Shown here piece after piece: positions 19,301-29,739 of a stretch of 64,000 nucleotides of DNA; position 1 is the first letter of the stretch; the number at the start of each line of letters is the position of its first letter. The translations under genes and the position numbers were made by a program. A model generated the notes under the pieces. The model saw only the letters and a list, made by a program, of their open reading frames with translations. It searched no databases and was not told the DNA's origin. The DNA comes from Symbiodinium natans (lineage: Eukaryota; Sar; Dinophyceae; Suessiales; Symbiodiniaceae). The stretch is from positions 1,043,105 through 1,107,104 of the forward strand of contig CAJNDS010002313.1 of NCBI GenBank assembly GCA_905221605.1. Reading direction: 5' to 3'.

Positions 19301-21235
19301 AAGCAAAATAAGGGAAAGGCGATTTCCTGAAGAGGAAGAAGGGCGCCTACCTGTGAATAGCAAGATTGATTTTTTCTAATTAGGGAAAGACTTGCCCCGC
19401 CTGAGCCTCCCTGGCCTGCTTGTTGTGGCCACATACAGTTGCGCTTCCAGCAAAATGGCATCCTTGTTATCTCGTCTCACTTCTCTTTCCCTTCTCTCCT
19501 TCTGTTTCCTTTTGACTGATAAACCACAAGAAAGGAACTTGTGTGATAAGGCAGTGGAAGGGTAAGCAGAGGGTGACTCCTGGCGCGTGGACCGGTCCAT
19601 ACTTCATCATACCCCTCCTCTCGGCCTATCTCTTCTGTTCCTTTCCTTACCCTTCTCCTTCTCATAGTTCTTCCTTTTGGTTTTCTTATTTCGAAAAGAA
19701 AGAGGGAAGGGAGAGAGAAGGGAGAGAGGATAGATAAAGAAGAGTGCCATCTTCTCTGCGCCTTGTTTTGTCTCTCCCACTTCTCTATTCATCTCTCTTC
19801 TATTCTTTTCTTTGCTCTTCCCATTAACAATGCAATCCTTTTGTCTCTCCTCTCTCCTTCTCTCTCCCTTCTCTTCTCCTGTTCCCCTTTAAATGACAAA
19901 AGCGCAAGAAAGGAAGAACAAGAGGGGAATGGAGGCCATGTTCCTTTCTTTTCCAATGGATGGGGAAAGCGAGCGGGGTTGGCTCCTTGTCCGTAGACCC
20001 TCCCCATGCTGCAGCAAATCCCTCCTCTCGCCCTATCGCCTCTGTTCTTTTCCTTGTTCCCAAACGGAAAAAGAAAACGGGTTCCTTTACATGTTCATTG
20101 TTCTTCCTTTTGTTTTTATTTGAAAGGGAAAGATAAGAAAGAGAGGAAAGAAGAAAACGAGCACCATCTTCTCTTTGCCTGATTTTGCACCTCCCTCTCC
20201 TGTCTTCATTTCTCTTCCATGATTTTCATTGCTCTTCCCATGAAAATTGCTTCCTTTTGATCTCTCCTCTCTCCTTTCTCTCTCCCTTCTCTTCTCTTGT
20301 TCTCTTTTAAATCTCAAAATCACACCAAAGGAAGCTTCTTTTCCTTATTGAATGAAAAAGAAAAAGAAGAAAAGAGATAGGTAAAGACACTGAAGAGCTC
20401 CACTGCCTATTGTTTCATTCCCTTTCCTCTCTTTCGATGTATTGTTTCCCTTGTTGTTTCAGAAAGCTAGCAAAATAAGGGCAAGGGGGCTTCCTGAAGA
20501 GGAGAGGGCACCTATTTGTTTTAATTATAGAGGGAAAAGCGAGAGACAAGGAAGGGAGAGATGATAGATAAAGAAGAGTGCTATCCGTCTCCTTGTTTCT
20601 TGTGTCTTCTCTTCTTTTCAGTACCCCTCCAGAAAATTCAAATGGCCTCCTTGTTGTCTCTCCTCTCTCACTTCCCTTGCCCTTCTCTCCTTCTGTTACC
20701 TTTTAACTAATAAAACACAAGAAAGGAACTTGTATGATAAAGCAGTGGAAGGGTAAGCAGAGGGTGACTCCTTGCGCGTGGACCTTGCCCATACTTCATC
20801 ATATCCCTCTTTTCGGCCTGTCTCTTCTGCTCTTTTCCTTACCCTTCTCCTTTTCAAGTTCTTCCTTTTTAGTTTTTCTGTTTCGAAAAGAAAGAGGGAA
20901 GGGAGAGAGAAGGGAGAGAGGATAGATAAAGAAGAGTGCCATCTTCTTTGCGCCTTGTTTTGTCTCTCCATCTTCTTTGTTCATCTCTCTTCTATTCTTT
21001 TCTTGGCTCTTCCCATTAAAATTGTGTTCCTTTTATCTCTCCTCTCTCCTTCTCTTTCCCTTCTCTTCTCCTGTTCCCCTTTAAATGACAAAAACACAAG
21101 AAAGGAAGAACAAGAGGGGAATGGAGGCCCTTTTCCTGTATTCTCCTGTTGCAATGAATAAAGAAAAAAGGATAGGAGATAAGGAAGGGAATTGAGGAGC
21201 TCCTTTCGCTACTTTCTTATGCCCTTTCCCTTGTA
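16389..21235. repeat. 1904-bp tandem repeat, 2.5 copies
   Basis: CTCCTGTCTTCATTTCTC recurs at about 16390, 18294 and 20198, an exact 1904-bp period. Copies 1 and 2 are nearly identical. Copy 3 carries an internal rearrangement at about 20613 that skips several hundred bases, and stops near 21215. The unit alternates purine-rich and pyrimidine-rich blocks (GAAAGAGGGAAGGGAGAGAG; TCTCTCCTTCTCTCTCCCTT). No telomere-like repeat occurs inside it. Open frames are low-complexity Lys/Arg/Glu or Ser/Leu/Phe. Confidence 0.95.
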
Positions 21236-21261
21236 TCGACCACACAAAAACACGACTCTCA

Positions 21262-21512
21262 GCTTCCAAATAAACCCTATTTAAGCCACCCACCCCCCGC
21301 CCCCCTCCCCACCCCCCCCGACCCCCCCCCCACCCCCCCCCCACCCCCCCCCCCCCCCCCCCCCCCACCCCCCCCCCACCCCCCCCCCACCCCACCCCCC
21401 CCCCCCCCCCACCCCCCCCCCCCCCCCCCCACCCACCCCCCCCACCCCCCCCCCCCCCCACCCCCCCCCCCCCACCCCCCCCCCCCACCCCCCCCCACCC
21501 CCCCCCCACCCC
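21262..21512. repeat. Inverted leader fragment plus long C-run
   Basis: CAGCTTCCAAATAAACCCTA is the reverse complement of the leader of the two palindromic blocks. It is followed by about 220 bp of C with isolated A. The glycine-rich minus frames are artefacts. Confidence 0.85.
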
Positions 21513-21539
21513 TCAGCCCTGATCCCTAAACATCCCCCT

Positions 21540-21615
21540 AAGGGCGGTCGAGATGCGTGCGTGTTCAAAGAGCTGGGCGTCCAGGATCTCTTTGCCATCC
21601 TCCCGCTTTGGCCGG
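21540..21615 (+). CDS. Exon island followed by a TTTAGGG tract
   Basis: Plus strand reads GRDACVFKELGVQDLFAILP then LWP, and meets GTTTAGGG directly, giving a GT donor at 21616. Upstream CCCTAAG can serve as acceptor. No downstream exon was joined with confidence: the intron may end at CCGTTTCAG (21713), but the next segment is a hairpin. Function unknown. Confidence 0.5.
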
Positions 21616-21700
21616 TTTAGGGTTTAGGGTTTAGGGTTTAGGGTTTAGGGTATAGGGTTTAGGGTTTAGGGTTTAGGGTTTAGGGTTTAGGGTTTAGGGA
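21616..21700 (+). repeat. TTTAGGG array
   Basis: Twelve units, one TATAGGG variant; begins exactly at the end of an exon island. Confidence 0.95.
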
Positions 21701-21731
21701 TCCGTGCCGTTTCAGCTTACCCTAAACCTCT

Positions 21732-22880
21732 TAGGGTAGTTACATGGCCTAGTTGTCCAGTAACCTGGGGGGAATTGAAGGTTAACCTTTGGGAGTATAA
21801 GGGGATTGGTTTTCCCGAAAACGTTAAAGGTTACCTACTCTACTACTAGGATGGCCCCTTGACATGGGCGCGTAAAAGGGTGTCAGCTTGCCCTAAACCC
21901 TAAACCCTCAGAGCGAAGAGTTACAGAAAACTCCAGAAAGTTGGAACATGGTGATTCAGGACGATTCGTGCTGGGATTCCCTTTGGTAACCTTCTCGGGG
22001 TATCAGGATAATGATGTTCCAACTTTGGGAGCTTACTGTATGCCAGGAGGGCTTTCAGAGATTTGCGTCTTAGGGTTTAAGGGGGTTAGGGTTTCAGAGT
22101 TTAGGGTTCTATGGTTCAGGTTGAAGGTTCTAAGGTGTTAGGGTTTGTGGTCGAACAAGTATCCATGGAACAACTCCCCATGCGCAGCACAGTCCGGCCA
22201 CAACATACAAGAAACTCCTGGAAGAAGGGACCACAAGGGAAGATGAAGGGAACCCCTAAACCCTCAACCTTGTTTCATCCTATACCCTAAACCCTAAAGC
22301 CTAAACCCTCTTTTGTTACAAAGGGGACCCCACGAGGGTCCCTAAATCGCGTCTCAGGGTCTTGCGTGCGCGGCCGCAAGGCTCAAACGCAGGTGTTGTT
22401 GCTGTAGTAATTCTCTGGACCCACACGTTTCACCAGGAAGAAAAAAAGGGTACCCTGTTTGGTTTATAGAGTAGAGGGGCTTGTCAGGAACCTAAGCCCC
22501 AATAAGGGCCTACCCTGGGTCCTAGTTTCTTGGTAGCGCGTTGCAAACATAAACTACAGCTAAGCCTGAACCAAAAGCACACAACTTTTCACCGGAAATG
22601 CTACTGTAGGGGTCGGTATTCCCTTAGGGTCCCTATATAATTATACTATATTACCCGCCCCCCCCCCCCCCCCCTGGACAAACAAATGCAATGGCCCTTT
22701 AAGCTTCTCCCCCCTCCGCAATCCACACCCTAAACCCTAAACCCTAAACCCCAACCCCCAAACCCCAAACCCTAAACCCTAGACCCTAAACCCCAAACCC
22801 TAAAACCTTGTTGGTCGCGGGAAGGGGTCCAGGACTCGAACGCCCAGTCCGTGACTAGGGTTTCAGGGGTTTGGGGTTTA
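21732..22880. other. Hairpins, telomere-like tracts and one possible exon
   Basis: 21735-21850 is a hairpin-like segment (GGTTAACCTTTGGG ... TTAAAGGTTACC). 22150-22252 is open on the plus strand in two frames (for example VSMEQLPMRSTVRPQHTRNS), too ambiguous to call. 22425-22530 is a family J element ending GGGCCTACCCTGGGTCCTAG. 22655-22672 is a C-run. CCCTAAA units fill 22725-22805. Confidence 0.4.
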
Positions 22881-22887
22881 AGGTTGG

Positions 22888-22982
22888 GATGTTCCCCCTT
22901 ATACTAACAGTCCTTCATCGGGATTATCATAAGGGGTACTATAATCCCAATTAAGGACTGTTAGTGAAGGGGGAACATCCCA
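22888..22982. mobile_element. Hairpin element, family D, copy 2
   Basis: TTGGGATGTTCCCCCTTATA / AGTGAAGGGGGAACATCCCAA with an inner arm pair AGTCCTTCATCGGGATTAT / ATAATCCCAATTAAGGACTG. Near-perfect cruciform of about 95 bp. Confidence 0.85.
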
Positions 22983-23026
22983 AGTTTATGGCTTGCAAGG
23001 CTGTTCAAGGGTAGTTACAGGGTCCC

Positions 23027-24225
23027 TTAGCACTGGATCTTGGCTTGGGAGCCTTTCATGCCGCGTGTATACTAGATTTGGGAGTAACCTAGGAATAAAA
23101 AGGGTACCCTTTTTGCTTTTTCATTTCTTATAAGGCAAACCCAACCCTAAAAAAAAAAAGGCCTGCTCCCGGCCCTAGTCTACCCCATGAACCCCAAACG
23201 CTCGTACTTCGGATACTGCATAGCCATTTGTGGGCTTTGTAGCCCAGACTCAACAATGAACAGCACCAAGCACATCAACCCTAAACCCTAAACCCTAAAC
23301 CCTAAACTCTATAAACCCTAAATCCTGTAGGGTCCTGCAACACTCTGCGCGTGGGGCCTGGGTACTCCAGCAGCACCTCGGCTTTCAAACCATGGTATCC
23401 AAGGGACTACGTGAGGGGTTAGTTGGGGGTTATTCAGGGGCTACTTAGGTATATGGGGATGATATGCGGTATATATAGGGGCTATACAGGGGTTCCATAG
23501 GGGAATAAGATTAAGGGTCCCTTCTAAGGGTTCCTCCCGTGCATGTTGAGCTCGAGTGTGGCAACCTTCTTTGAAACCAAGCTTTAGGGTTCAGGGTTTA
23601 GGGTTCAGGGTTCAGGGTTTAGGGATTAGGATTTTCGGGTTTAGGGCGGCGAAGCCCGTAAGGGATTTTAAGGGAAGCCCCAAACTGGGAACCCCAAGAA
23701 TATAAAGGAGGACAGTATGGGAACAGGGTGCTGCTGCTCCCGTTCTATTCCTACTATGTTCTTGAGTTTTTACTGTTTGGGGCTCTCATGAAGATCCTTT
23801 TAAGACATGAACGACGGAGATGAGACATCACCAAAATCTCGAGCTTAACGCTCTCTGCTGGCGAGCGTTCGTGTTTGGGGTGCAATCTTGGCAAGCATGG
23901 TCCTGGGATCCTTAAAATCCCTAAACCCTAAACCCTAAACCCTAAACCCTGAACTAAGCCCTGAGCCAATCGCAATGCGGAGGGGGGCAGGTCGCGCTCC
24001 TCGGAAGACCCCGAGAATCCTAGGGTTGACAAAGGTGTTTAGGGTTTAAGGTTTAGGGTTTAGGGGTTCTCCCTCCCCCACCCAAAACTTCCCTGCACTG
24101 CTTGAGAAATCTCGGGTCGATGGGAAGCCCGGGATTTCCGAATGTCAGGTTCTAGGGGTTTAGACAGTTTTACGGCTTTGGGCGTTGAAATCAAGAGGAG
24201 GCTTCCGTCAAGAGGGCCAAACCTC
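23027..24225 (-). CDS. Multi-exon gene, minus strand, unknown function
   Basis: Exons in order, minus strand: 24225-24085 (GPLDGSLLLISTPKAVKLSK...), 24034-23961 (LGFSGSSEERDLPPSALRLA), 23912-23790 (CLPRLHPKHERSPAESVKLE...), 23582-23536 (LVSKKVATLELNMHG), about 23390-23325 (GLKAEVLLEYPGPTRRVLQD), 23280-23184 (LMCLVLFIVESGLQSPQMAM...), then a short end reaching TAA at 23029-23027 after a family J hairpin. The 23325/23280 join is phase-matched around a 44-bp repeat intron. The other joins are placed by open frame only. No domain is recognised. The 97-base exon has a hydrophobic start. Downstream lies a LINE remnant on the same strand. Confidence 0.5.
23046..23183. mobile_element. Hairpin element, family J
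   Basis: On the minus strand it begins TAGACTAGGGCCGGGAGCAG and ends CTAGGTTACTCCCAAATCTAG. Relatives: 10917, 22425, 24243-24385, 46951. It lies between two open segments of the 23-24 kb gene. Confidence 0.6.
23281..23324 (-). other. 44-bp telomere-repeat intron with GA donor
   Basis: Minus strand: exon ends CCTACAG, intron starts GATTTAGGGTTTATAG and ends GGGTTTAG, next exon starts GGTTGATG. The exon ends in phase 1 and the join gives T-G-LMCLVLF, open throughout. GA donors are known in dinoflagellates; here this one is inferred from frame only. Confidence 0.5.
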
Positions 24226-24242
24226 ACCAATTCCTGTGATAC

Positions 24243-24385
24243 AGGGGCCTAATCAATTATACTTTTTAGAGTGCCTAGAATCAGGAGTAACCTACTCAGT
24301 AGGAATAGAAAGGGTGTCCTTCTGTAAGGGAAGCTAAACCCAAAAACAAGGGAATAAGGGCCTACTCTGGGTGCTAGTAGCCCTA
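24243..24385. mobile_element. Hairpin element, family J
   Basis: Contains AGGAGTAACCTACTCAGTAG and ends AAGGGCCTACTCTGGGTGCT, the conserved family end. Followed by CCCTAAA units to 24452. Confidence 0.55.
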
Positions 24386-24580
24386 AACCCTAAACCCTAA
24401 ACCCGAAACCCTAAGCCCTAATAAACCCTAAACCCTAAACCCTAAACCCTAGTTGCGGTACTCTAAATTGCAGTTTCTAGGTGGACAATTAGCCTTTAGA
24501 AAAGAATGTCGCAACGGACCCTACCCGGGTTGTGTATGTGTTTCATGGGGATGAGCTCGAACCTGTAGTAGGTTTTTTTT

Positions 24581-25130
24581 TTATGGCAGCCATGCGCATG
24601 CAAGAGCTCTGGCGTGTCTTTTGAACAAGTGGGGGCAGCTCGTCGGCGCAGATTCCAGGAAAGACAGGAAGCGGGGGTCCTTATTAAGGAGGTGTTTGAG
24701 ACCTAAGAAGTCTTGCCTATGTTCCTCCGTATCTATGCGGTTTAGCCTCATGTATTCTTTAAGTACCGGTAATGCATACTCCGTATTGAGCTCCAGCCAA
24801 TATCTTTGAGGGTGCCCTCTATGTGAAGACTTGGTGAATTTAATCCTATCCTTCCAACCCGGAGAGTATACTACGTGGTGCACAGGGTCGTTGGGCGGTG
24901 TAGCCAAGCTACTTGCCAGTTGCTTTAACTGGGCAGAGGTCAAAATTTGGGATGGTAGGAAATGTGGGAATAGTAAGAATCCTTGACTCCTATTGCTCTA
25001 CGAAGATATCTGTAACACCAGGCATCTATGGTCTTTAGGTGTTTAATTTCCAGAGTAAGCGTATCCAATCCATACAGTAAGGTAGGCAAGACTGTGGCAT
25101 GGAAGATTCTAGTTTTAGGAGACGGCGCCC
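24581..25130 (-). mobile_element. LINE retrotransposon 3' remnant
   Basis: Minus strand, 25125-24950, reads ARIFHATVLPTLLYG-type sequence seen here as RIFHATVLPTLLYGLDTLTL, then ...DAWCYRYLRRAIGVKD. This is the region that follows the reverse transcriptase in non-LTR elements. A single-base shortfall at about 24945 shifts frame; the reading continues as TSAQLKQLASSLATP to 24581. A polyA-like T-run (24571-24579 on the plus strand) follows, as expected at a LINE 3' end. The element is truncated at its 5' side near 25130 and is inactive. Confidence 0.7.
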
Positions 25131-25279
25131 ATAAGAGGCCGTGCGAGTAACAGCAATTTATGGGGTGGGGGGGGGGGGTGGGGGATAATTACGTGACTTG
25201 GGACTGCACACCAGCAGAAGCTCTTCGGCTCCACTCCAAGCCCTTTGGCTCCACTCATTCCTTGCTCACTTTTACTGCC

Positions 25280-26774
25280 ATGCTGCGATGGCTCTCGCTC
25301 CTTCTGCTCCTCGTTCTGGTGCTGCGAGAGTCTGCCTGCATGCCGTTTCCAGACCTCGGGGGGTTCCAGACTTTCTCCGTGCAGGAGCTCCTGGATCACT
25401 TGCACGTCATGCTTTTGCCCCATGAGGATGGTAGTGCTGAAATGACAGCTCTCTACGGCATGCTGTCAGATTCGCGGCGTGGCTCCCTACCCTGGTCACG
25501 CCTCCTCGCTCGTAAAGCAGACTTGGCTGCCCTTGTACTTTCATTTCTGCAGTCCTCCCGAATATCCGCACGTGCAGGAGCACTAGCAGACCGGCTCATA
25601 CCTCTCCTGAATCGTCGTTATGGAGTTTTAAACTCCTGGGGCCCATGCCCCACGGTGCAAGATCTTCAACAAAAGCTTCAAGCTTTTCTTCAGGAGTTTG
25701 ACAGGCCCCAGAAGCAGGTTGCCGACGTCAGTCGCACGAGAAGCCGCACTCCTCCGAAACGTTCTCCACGAGTGCCAGCACCAGCAGAAGCCTTGGCTGC
25801 TTCGCCCAGGTCCATGGTCTTGTGGTCCGACATGGGGCCACCCAGCCCACTGCATCATCTAGATTCTCCACAAACAGTTCGGATGAAGAGTGCCTCATAT
25901 TGGCTTGAGAACTTCACGGTTTTTTTTGGTTTCTTAATAGGGTTATAATGGTGTCAGGTGTGTGCGTCAACAGAGAACTCAGGTTGGTGGGACTCGCAAC
26001 GACAAGCGGCTGCGCAGTCTTCTGCGAAGTCCTGGAATCTGCGTGGCATGGTCGAGATATCATCCGATGAGGACTCTTGCGTGAGAACTTTTCTTGGTAT
26101 CGGTTTTCTGAAAAGTTGACTCTGCCATGCGTTTGCTGTCTCATTTGAGGCCCGAGCAGTGTAAGTGTCTGTTCAGACAAGAGCATCCATGGCCTTCGAA
26201 GTCTCTGCTTTTTACGTAGTTGGCATGGCGATGTCGGTGCGAACGGCTCTTGACGGCATTCAAGCAGATCTCAGCGCGGAAGGCGTTTGGGTTCGGGTCA
26301 CAAAGGCATGCGCTATGTTGTTCCAGGTGTTGCGCTTCGATCATGGCTCCTCCGATGAGAGCAACGGCGAGTTCTTCTTCTTGGCCATTCACGTGTTGGA
26401 AACTGCGCGCCTGGGACATTTTGGTGTTGTGGTGGATGAGACCGCCATGGTCTCCGTTGACCTGCCACCACAGGTCATCATGAGCATGCCTCTGAGTTTC
26501 AAGCAGAAGCTGCAACACGCTTTCGGCATGGACTGGCATGCTTCAGCGACTAGTCTCGCGGATGCCTTAGCCGAGTGCATCGAAACCATGCGCTCCGAGA
26601 GAAATCTGATTTTGAGACCAGCTGCTCCGCGTAAGTTTTGGCTTGAGCTTCTGGCTTTGCTGGAAGACTACTTTTATCTTGTGCGTGGTATTTTACACAC
26701 GCAAGCCACCATTTCTGCTTCCAGCATTCCGCAAACTGAAGTGCTCTGAGTACTTCGTTCTACCTGCTACCTGG
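25280..26774 (+). CDS. Gene with ordinary GT-AG introns, possible signal peptide
   Basis: Frame from ATG 25280 reads MLRWLSLLLLLVLVLRESAC, a plausible signal peptide, then about 200 residues ending near 25918 at a candidate GT donor. A middle exon ends ISSDEDSC at 26080, followed by GTGAGAAC. Exon 26177-26630 starts after TGTTCAG (TRASMAFEVSAFYVVGMAMS...), ends at GTAAGT (26631) and resumes at 26725 after TTTCTGCTTCCAG (PFRKLKCSEYFVLPATW). Both later joins are in phase (0 and 1). These introns are 96 and 94 bp, unique sequence, unlike the repeat introns elsewhere. No family is recognised. It may be the 5' part of the transposase gene that follows. Confidence 0.5.
26081..26176 (+). other. Canonical GT-AG intron (96 bp)
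   Basis: GTGAGAAC at the start, CTGTTCAG at the end, phase 0 on both sides. It is non-repetitive and useful as an internal control for splice-site type in this genome. Confidence 0.55.
26631..26724 (+). other. Canonical GT-AG intron (94 bp)
   Basis: GTAAGTTTTGG at the start and CATTTCTGCTTCCAG at the end, phase 1. It is open if unspliced too, but the splice signals are the strongest in the window. Confidence 0.5.
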
Positions 26775-27090
26775 TAGCTGTTCACAATCCCGAAGGAGTG
26801 GTCTGAAGCTTCGCCTCACCTTTTTGAAAAAAGCGCATCCGCTCAAGTCACTCATTCACCCCAGGGTTTAAGGTTTAGGGAACGTGAAACAGCCTGGCTC
26901 GCAGGAGTCTTGCAAGACGGCATCCCCGCGTGGAAATCAACGTGTGGTCCTCGACAGCAGCTCTCACAAGTCTTCGCTGCCTGAGTGTTCTGCACCTGCC
27001 CAAGCGGTCGCACAGGTCTGTGGGTGTAAACCTTAGAAACCAGACCCTAATAACTCAATCCTATTCCTGTAACCCTGAACCCTAAACCCT

Positions 27091-27400
27091 GATAAAGGAC
27101 TCTCCAGCGTCTTCGACATGGACTGCGCTGGTCCTCGAGTCGGGTGCTCGCAGTCGCTTGGCTGCCGCATCTTCTCCCTCTTCGGCGCAAGAAGGTGCGG
27201 GCGCTCGCAGTCGCTTGGCTGCCGCATCTTGTCCATCTTCGGCGCAAGAAGATGGAGAAGAATCTTCGCTTGCTCCACCGTCGAATGTTCCACGTCGCTC
27301 TTTCAAGTGGGGCGCTTGCCCGAAATGCCAGCACGCTATGACTCCGTACATATTCCAGTCGGGACAGTTCCTTGTATGCAGGAAGTTCGTCGTAAACACT
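27091..27400 (+). CDS. Exon with a 51-bp duplication and a half zinc ribbon
   Basis: After CCCTGATAAAG the plus strand reads DSPASSTWTALVLESGARSR, then two copies of ARSRLAAASxPSSAQE (51-bp direct repeat, about 27139-27240), then KWGACPKCQHAMTPYIFQSG with a CxxC pair and a later Cys. The frame closes at 27419 unless spliced near GTCGTAAAC. A 289-residue frame on the other strand covers the same DNA. I favour the plus strand because of the CxxC motif and the same-strand neighbours. Probably part of the zinc-binding N-terminal region of the element downstream. Confidence 0.45.
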
Positions 27401-27459
27401 TTGGCTTGTGTGCTGTAGGGTTTTGGAATTGAGACAAGTACGTTGATTTTACTGGTGCG

Positions 27460-28235
27460 ATGTCCGGTCGCAGGTACGCAAACACGGTGCGGAGCCTCTG
27501 CAACCAGTTTTGGAAGTTGAAGCCCAACCTGCAGCGCTCCTGCTGGCACCACGAACCGTTTGACTACTCTCGCATTCATGAAGCGCACTTGCACATACGA
27601 CAGCATGTTTCCGATATTCGAGTGGCCTTTCAAAGGGGCCGACGCTAGGTCACTGCCGGAGCCTGCTTTCTGGCCGTAAAATGGGAACTCGTAGCAACCC
27701 CTCAAGTTTGTGAGTTTCTCCTCCACTGTGAGCAGTGCCCCAGAAGACAGTACGCAAGCCCATAACTTCACCCCCCAAAGCCTGAAACCTGACACCTTTC
27801 CCCAAAACAGTGCAAGCACCCTGAAAGCGACAGCCACAGTGTGAGTAGTGCAAGCACAAACCTTGAACCCCCCTGAACCATGCAGTGCAAGCCCATAAGA
27901 GAGCACCCTCAAGCCCAAAGCCACACTGTGAGCAGTGCAAGCCCACACCATCTACCCCAAACCCTCCACTGGGAAACCTTAGCTCAAACATCGTGTTCCG
28001 CTTGCTTCAAAGGGTTCAGGGGTCTAGAGGCTTTTTTCAAGGGAATCAGCTCGGCAAGCTCGCTCAACGAAACATTCCACTCTCAAGACTGCCCAGCAGT
28101 GTCCACGGGGAAGTGGCCGCTTTTTCTTCTCAACGAATACCTTTTTGTTAATGTTCTGCGTTTGGTGGAGTTCAGTTCAGGCTTTTCAGAGTTCTGGGCT
28201 GCGTCGGGGTTTCTCGTCTGTGAGGACGACAGTCC
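27460..28235. other. Intron-like and decayed repeat sequence, possible small exons
   Basis: A possible exon follows CGGTCGCAG at 27474; a short open piece RTCTYDSMFPIFEWPFKGAD lies near 27580-27640. From 27715 to 27970 there are imperfect repeats of GAGCAGTGCAAGCCCA, related to those at 29.9-30.3 kb. Confidence 0.35.
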
Positions 28236-28580
28236 TTGCAGGCCGTGCGCTGCACTCCAAGTGCCATGGTGTGCAGCCTGTGTGGTGCCAAAGGCCACAA
28301 TGTCCGCAAATGTCCTCTTCCCGGGCAGCAAGCGGCTGCTGGAGTTGGAGGAGGAAAACCGTCGCCTACGCAAAGCTGCTCCGCATCCGCAGGCAGGCAG
28401 ACGTCCCAGGAAGTTCGGAGTTAACCACTGGGGTCAGCAGAACTCCTGCAAGCGCAACCACAGGAAGCTTGCCACAAAGCAGTACGCCGGACGCCAATCT
28501 CTTGCTCTTCGGAAACAAAAAGACCGAGATCGACGTCTCAAGACTGAAGCGCTTCCTACGAACTCTGCTTTGGAGATAGC
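28236..28580 (+). CDS. CCHC zinc-knuckle exon
   Basis: MVCSLCGAKGHNVRKCPLPG at 28266-28325 is a complete C-x2-C-x4-H-x4-C knuckle (Cys/His codons 28272-28313). This motif is common in the N-terminal parts of eukaryotic transposase and retroelement proteins. The frame continues about 30 residues to a TAA. The following coding character moves to other frames (ATTGSLPQSSTPDANLLLFG), so either splicing or frameshifts intervene. The overlapping frame with RLLELEEENRRLRKA could also be coding; I rank it lower. Confidence 0.5.
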
Positions 28581-28599
28581 AGCTGTCAAGGAACTCCAG

Positions 28600-29720
28600 A
28601 AACTAGGCTTTCTGAAGGCTTGCCCTCACAGATGCCCGACCTGCAGAAGAGGAACTTTCGGTCAGCTTTCAGCCACTGCTCGTGGACAGGCAGGACAGCT
28701 CTACAGCGACCTGTGTAGCCCAAGTAGAGAGTCTTCTTAGACCTTAAACCCTGCACTTAAAACCCTCCGCCCTGACCCTTAACCATCAACCCTACACCCT
28801 ACATATCCCAAACCTGAAACCCCCTGAAGGTCTTCCTGCGCTGCACGGACGGTGACTGCAGGCAGCGCATCAACGTCCTGACTTTGCAAAACTGGTTGCC
28901 GTGCACGGACAGAATTGGCTCCAAGACGACTCCCAACAAGCTTCTTCTTCTCTTGCGCGCCTGGGTGGCTACCGGTCTCGGCCGTCCTCCTTCTGCCTAC
29001 ACGTTAGCACGTGCTGCGGGCATGACGTATAAGCCGGTCAAAGCGGTTCTGGACAGTCTAGTGTCTCTTGAATCCAGAGCTGGCCGAGAACGCAACGAGT
29101 GCTTGAGACTCAAAGGAGTTGTGGAAGTGGATGCGACTTCCCTGCGCTTGGTCCGTGTGTATGCCGGGTCAAAGACTTTCGAGACACCCATCAAGAAATG
29201 GCTGGCTGCTCATCCCAGGACTCCGAGGCCTGCGTATTGGCTGCTACACTTTCGTTTGGTGGGTGCCGTGCAACGCTCTGACAATCGCAAACTCGTCGTC
29301 AGACTGTTAGAACACAAAGTTGCGCCGGCTGGTGGGAAGCCACCAGAGGGGACCCAAGAGATCATCAACTCTGGTCTCTTGCGCAGCGTGTCGAAAGGCT
29401 CAACTTTGATGGCCGATGGTGCAAAGAGCTGGAGCGCAGCCGCAAGGCAAGCCGGCCACCGCGGAGACACGCACCACGTTTGTCACAGCAAAGCACAGTA
29501 CACAGCGAGCTCTCCCAACGGCGGCAAAACTTTGGGGACGCAGCTCCTCGACCGGTCTTGGGGGTGCTTGAAAACTTGCATCCCACCAAACTTGTCCTCA
29601 CGCAAGCACAGCTCAGGGGAGCCGGCTGTGCTGGAATGCGTTTTCCAAACGCTCTGGCGCAAAAGCGTCGGCGCGGCGAAGCTTCTGGCTGAGCTTGGGG
29701 GATTGGCCAGACAAGCATGA
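28600..29720 (+). CDS. Merlin/IS1595 (ISXO2-like) DDE transposase
   Basis: The exon ending 28689 carries ELQKLGFLKACPHRCPTCRR (CxxC). The exon from 28830 carries CTDGDCRQRINVLTL, completing a zinc ribbon, then KTTPNKLLLLLRAWVATGLG. The catalytic-type core follows: GVVEVDATSLR (first Asp), STLMADGAKSW (second Asp), HHVCHSKAQYT and GTQLLDRSWGCLK. This order matches the ISXO2-like family, whose eukaryotic relatives are Merlin transposons. A phase-0 intron 28690-28829 (GC donor CAG/GCAGGA, acceptor CTGAAG) is needed to join ribbon and core; it contains decayed CCCTAAA units. Terminal inverted repeats were not found. It may still be intact downstream of 28830. Confidence 0.7.
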
Positions 29721-29739
29721 GAAATTGCGGCTTCCTCAG

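Noticed and set aside
21281-21598. Glycine-rich proteins on the minus strand
   Set aside because: Translation of a C-run; pure composition effect.
27082-27951. 289-residue minus-strand gene
   Set aside because: It overlaps a plus-strand exon with a CxxC motif and same-strand neighbours, and it reads through decayed repeats. Kept only as a note.
28145-28373. Leucine-zipper-like frame RLLELEEENRRLRKA
   Set aside because: It shares the DNA with an intact CCHC knuckle in another frame; the knuckle is the more specific signal.
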